DNA from: Methylobacterium sp. CB376
Lineage (GTDB): Bacteria; Pseudomonadota; Alphaproteobacteria; Rhizobiales; Beijerinckiaceae
Length of the DNA: 64,000 nucleotides
Assembly (NCBI RefSeq): GCF_029714205.1
Contig: NZ_CP121648.1
Location: 2,480,001-2,544,000, forward strand
Direction of reading: 5' to 3'
Shown: positions 61,229 to 64,000 of the stretch, in pieces
How the letters are laid out: every line of letters begins with the position of its first letter
Numbering within the stretch: position 1 is the first letter of the stretch
Position numbers and translations under genes: made by a program
The notes under the pieces: model-generated
Databases searched by the model: none
What the model saw: only the letters and a program-made list of their open reading frames with translations
What the model was told of the DNA's origin: nothing

Positions 61229-62488
61229 ATGGCAGCCACCGCGACCGCGCCGGCCCCGCAGACGCGTCCCGCCTTCCCGCCGCCCGCTCTCACCGCCCGC
61301 CCGATCGACCGCGCCGCCTGGATCGCCGCCTTCCGGCACGTCCGGGACGAGACCGAGGCCCGCGCCGCGCCGCTCTCGCCCGAGGACCAGCAGATCCAGT
61401 CGATGCCGGACGCCAGCCCGACCAAGTGGCACCGGGCCCACACGACCTGGTTCTTCGAGCAGTTCCTGCTGAAGGACCATGCCCCCGGATACCGGATCTT
61501 CGACGAGCGCTTCCTGTACCTGTTCAATTCCTATTACGTGGCGGCCGGCCCGCGGGCGCCGCGGATCAGCCGCGGCCTGGTCACCCGCCCGACCTGCAGC
61601 GAGGTCGAGGCCTACCGCGCCCATGTCGACCGCGCCGTCCGCGCCCTGCTCGAGGCGGCGCCGGAGGCGGCCCTGCCGCAGGTGATCGCGATCCTGGAGA
61701 TCGGCCTGTTCCACGAGCAGCAGCACCAGGAATTGATGCTCACCGACATCCTGCACGCCTTCGCGCAGAACCCGCTCCTCCCGGCCTACGATCCGGCCTG
61801 GCGCTTCCCCGCCCCGGCGCCGGCCGAGGGCGTGCTGCGCCTCGATGGCGGCGTCGCGGCGATCGGCCACCAGGGCGCGGGCTTCAGCTTCGACAACGAG
61901 CATCCCCGCCACGACGTGCTGCTGCGCCCGGTCGCCCTCGACCGGGCCCTGGTCACCAACGGCGAGTGGCTCGACTTCATGCAGGATGGCGGCTACGCGC
62001 GGCCGGATCTGTGGCTGTCGGACGGCTTCGCCGCGGCGCAGGCCGAGGGCTGGGAGGCGCCCGGCTACTGGCGGCGCTGCGCGGACGGGGTCTGGTCGAG
62101 CATGACCCTGGCGGGGTTGAGGCCGGTCGACCCGGCCCTGCCGGTCACGCATGTGAGCTACTACGAGGCGGACGCCTTCGCCCGCTGGAAGGGCCGCGAC
62201 CTGCCGAGCGAGGCCGAGTGGGAGGCGGCCTCGCGGGAGGGACTCGACGGCGCCTTCGGGCACGTCTGGCAGTGGACCCGCAGCAGCTATTCCGCCTATC
62301 CGGGCTACCGGCCGGTGCCGGGCGCGCTCGGCGAGTACAACGGCAAGTTCATGGTCAACCAATTCGTGCTGCGCGGGGCCTCGGTGGCGACGCCGGCGGG
62401 CCACAGCCGGGCGACCTACCGGAACTTCTTCTATCCGCACCAGCGCTGGCAGTTCACGGGAGTCAGACTATCTCACGCCCTGGCCTGA
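61229..62488 (+). CDS. egtB: Ergothioneine biosynthesis sulfoxide synthase EgtB
   Basis: Non-heme iron enzyme of 419 residues that joins a thiol donor to trimethylhistidine. The N-terminal DinB-like domain carries the iron ligands: H68 or H71 (KWHRAHTTWFFEQF), and H163 and H167 (FHEQQHQEL). The C-terminal domain is formylglycine-generating/C-type-lectin-like (WQWTRSSYSAYPGY, NGKFMVNQFVLRG, RNFFYPHQRWQF). Start ATG 61229 with GGGGA 8 bases before; a GTG start at 61157 is possible but unneeded. It is followed by egtD 31 bases later. Confidence 0.95.
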   Translation: MAATATAPAPQTRPAFPPPALTARPIDRAAWIAAFRHVRDETEARAAPLSPEDQQIQSMPDASPTKWHRAHTTWFFEQFLLKDHAPGYRIFDERFLYLFNSYYVAAGPRAPRISRGLVTRPTCSEVEAYRAHVDRAVRALLEAAPEAALPQVIAILEIGLFHEQQHQELMLTDILHAFAQNPLLPAYDPAWRFPAPAPAEGVLRLDGGVAAIGHQGAGFSFDNEHPRHDVLLRPVALDRALVTNGEWLDFMQDGGYARPDLWLSDGFAAAQAEGWEAPGYWRRCADGVWSSMTLAGLRPVDPALPVTHVSYYEADAFARWKGRDLPSEAEWEAASREGLDGAFGHVWQWTRSSYSAYPGYRPVPGALGEYNGKFMVNQFVLRGASVATPAGHSRATYRNFFYPHQRWQFTGVRLSHALA

Positions 62489-62519
62489 GGCGGCTGCGCC
62501 TCCCTCCCCGGAGTTGCCC

Positions 62520-63503
62520 GTGAACGCACCGATCCCCCACCTGCCCCCGGCGACCCCGCTCGCCGCTCCGGCGAGCTTCGCCGAGGACGTGCGCGCGGGC
62601 CTCACCGCGGCGGACAAGCACCTCGCGGCGAAGTACTTCTACGACCGCGAGGGCTCCGCCCTGTTCGAGGCGATCACGCGCCTTCCCGAATACTACCCGA
62701 CCCGCACCGAGCTCGGCATCCTGGCCCGCCACGGGGCCGAGATCGCCGCGAGCCTGCCGCCGCGCGCGGCCCTCGTCGAATTCGGCAGCGGCTCGACCCA
62801 GAAGGTGCGCCGCCTGCTCCCGCACCTGCCCGACCTCTCCGCCTACGTGCCGGTCGACGTCTCGGAGGCGTTCCTGCGCAGCGAGGCCGAGGAGCTCGGG
62901 CGCGACTTCCCGGGCCTGCGCGTGCTGCCGGTCCCGGGCGACTTCACGCAGGTCGTGACCCTGCCGCGGGACGCCGCCGCGGCGCCGCGCGCCGGCTTCT
63001 TCCCCGGCTCGACCATCGGCAATTTCGAGCCCGAGGCGGCCGCCGCGCTGCTCCGCCACTTCGCCGCGACGCTCGGGCCGGACGCGGTGCTCTTGGTCGG
63101 CGTCGACCTCGTCAAGGACGAGGCCGTGCTCGAGGCCGCCTACGACGACGCGTCCGGGGTCACGGCGGCCTTCAACCTGAACCTGCTCCGGCGCATCAAC
63201 CGCGAGGTCGGGGCGGATTTCGACCTCTCGGCCTTCGCGCACCGCGCCTTCTTCAACGCCGCGCAGTCGCGGATCGAGATGCACCTCGTCAGCCGGCGCG
63301 CCCAGACCGTCACGGTGGCGGGCGTCCCGATCCGCTTCCGGGAGGGCGAGACGATCCACACCGAGAACAGCTACAAGTACACGCTCGACGGGTTCCGGGC
63401 GCTGGCGGGCGCGGCGGGCTGGGAGGGCAGGGCGGTTTGGACCGATCCGGACCGGCTCTTCTCCGTCCACGCGCTGCGCGCCAGCACGATCCGGCGCCAC
63501 TGA
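62520..63503 (+). CDS. egtD: L-histidine N-alpha-methyltransferase EgtD
   Basis: A 327-residue SAM-dependent enzyme that trimethylates histidine to hercynine, the first ergothioneine step. Motifs: ADKHLAAKYFYDREGSALFE, LVEFGSGSTQKVRRLL, FFPGSTIGNFEP, and MHLVSRRAQTV with ENSYKYTLDGF. GTG start at 62520 with GGAG 6 bases upstream. egtA, egtC and egtE homologues are not adjacent; in many proteobacteria egtB and egtD alone are clustered. Confidence 0.96.
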   Translation: MNAPIPHLPPATPLAAPASFAEDVRAGLTAADKHLAAKYFYDREGSALFEAITRLPEYYPTRTELGILARHGAEIAASLPPRAALVEFGSGSTQKVRRLLPHLPDLSAYVPVDVSEAFLRSEAEELGRDFPGLRVLPVPGDFTQVVTLPRDAAAAPRAGFFPGSTIGNFEPEAAAALLRHFAATLGPDAVLLVGVDLVKDEAVLEAAYDDASGVTAAFNLNLLRRINREVGADFDLSAFAHRAFFNAAQSRIEMHLVSRRAQTVTVAGVPIRFREGETIHTENSYKYTLDGFRALAGAAGWEGRAVWTDPDRLFSVHALRASTIRRH

Positions 63504-63522
63504 CCGGGCCTGGGCTGACGGC

Positions 63523-64000
63523 ATGGGCGCGCGCTCGGGCCCTCCCGCTCCGGCCGACCCGGCCGCGGTCGCCGCCTTCCTCGACCGGGCGCGCCGCCTC
63601 GCCCCCGCCGCGACGGCGGCGCCGCGGCTGATCTTCGCCCTCGACGCGACGATGAGCCGCCAGCCGACCTGGGACCTCGCCTGCCGGCTGCAGGCCGGGA
63701 TGTTCGAGGCCACGGCCGGCCTCGGCGGGCTCGCGGTGCAGCTCGTCTACTTCCGCGGCCTCGGCGAGTGCCGGGCCTCGCGCTTCGTCGCCGACGCCCG
63801 CGCCCTCACCGACCTGATGGCCGGGATCGCCTGCCGCGGCGGCCAGACCCAGATCGCCCGCGTGCTGCGCCACGCCCGCGCCGAGGCCGCCAAGGGTCCG
63901 GTGAAGGCCCTGGTCCTGGTCGGCGACGCGGTCGAGGAGGATCTCGACGGCCTCTGCGCGCTCGCGGGGGAACTCGGCCTGCTCGGCGTGCCGGCCTTCT
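63523..64000 (+). CDS. VWA-domain protein (3' end outside window)
   Basis: Open frame from ATG 63523 to the window edge (159 residues seen). After a short N-terminal helix (AAVAAFLDRARRL) comes a von Willebrand A-like fold: LIFALDATMSRQPTWDLA in place of the usual DxSxS (here DATMS), then CRGGQTQIARVLRHA and VKALVLVGDAVEEDL. It starts 20 bases after egtD and may be transcribed with it. Function unknown. Confidence 0.8.
   Translation, partial: MGARSGPPAPADPAAVAAFLDRARRLAPAATAAPRLIFALDATMSRQPTWDLACRLQAGMFEATAGLGGLAVQLVYFRGLGECRASRFVADARALTDLMAGIACRGGQTQIARVLRHARAEAAKGPVKALVLVGDAVEEDLDGLCALAGELGLLGVPAF

Overview
The window is an ordinary stretch of chromosome from a very GC-rich alphaproteobacterium. 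Gene content and order point to the Hyphomicrobiales and most likely to Methylobacterium or a close relative. The clues are irr divergent from fabA-fabB-fabI, a DUF6101 protein, a DUF3775 protein, an NDUFA9-like protein, a bacteriophytochrome, a split urease locus, an M16 peptidase pair beside lspA-ileS, and egtB-egtD. I see no rRNA, tRNA, CRISPR array, prophage or intact insertion sequence. About 54 protein genes are supported; the first (putA) and the last (a VWA-domain protein) are cut by the window edges.

Layout. 1-5 kb: the end of bifunctional PutA, then a PAS-PAS-GGDEF protein. 5.1-9.6 kb: a leftward operon of bacteriophytochrome kinase, single-domain receiver and REC-kinase-REC hybrid, with overlapping genes that all use non-ATG starts. 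It meets the GGDEF gene at a perfect hairpin that contains both stop codons. 10.1-15.2 kb: a leftward peptide/nickel-type ABC transporter (binding protein, two permeases, fused double ATPase). 15.5-20.1 kb: urease structural genes, ureC and a ureA-ureB fusion plus ureD, interrupted by an oppositely oriented gene for a T4 Rnl1-type RNA ligase. ureE, ureF and ureG are not here. 20.2-30 kb: a cupin, an inactive/active M16 peptidase pair, an exported protein, lspA, ileS and ribF, with two copies of a dispersed palindromic repeat block whose first bases form the stop codons of the upstream genes. 30.4-31.5 kb: a cheY-cheZ pair. 31.5-37.8 kb: a HAD phosphatase, adenine deaminase, fabI-fabB-fabA and irr. 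38-45.4 kb: an SH3 protein, a D-2-hydroxyacid dehydrogenase, an amine oxidase, a DUF1499 protein, a GT-C-like membrane protein and a HemY/UGM-like flavoprotein. 45.5-50.7 kb: membrane proteins of little-known function (DUF2243, the DUF2157/GDYXXLXY pair, EI24), an NDUFA9-like protein and DUF3775. 51-59 kb: a carboxylate-amine ligase, rsmE, an exported protein, ubiA, DUF6101, a CysQ/IMPase-like phosphatase, rpsD, an alpha/beta hydrolase and murI. 59.4-64 kb: a chemoreceptor, egtB-egtD and the start of a VWA protein.

The observations most worth following are the orphan Rnl1-type RNA ligase inside the urease locus, the stop-codon-linked palindromic repeat with compensatory base changes, a sharply AT-rich patch inside ileS, a probable one-base frameshift that separates one M16 peptidase from its signal peptide, and a scatter of 12-15 bp minisatellites in gene-poor gaps.
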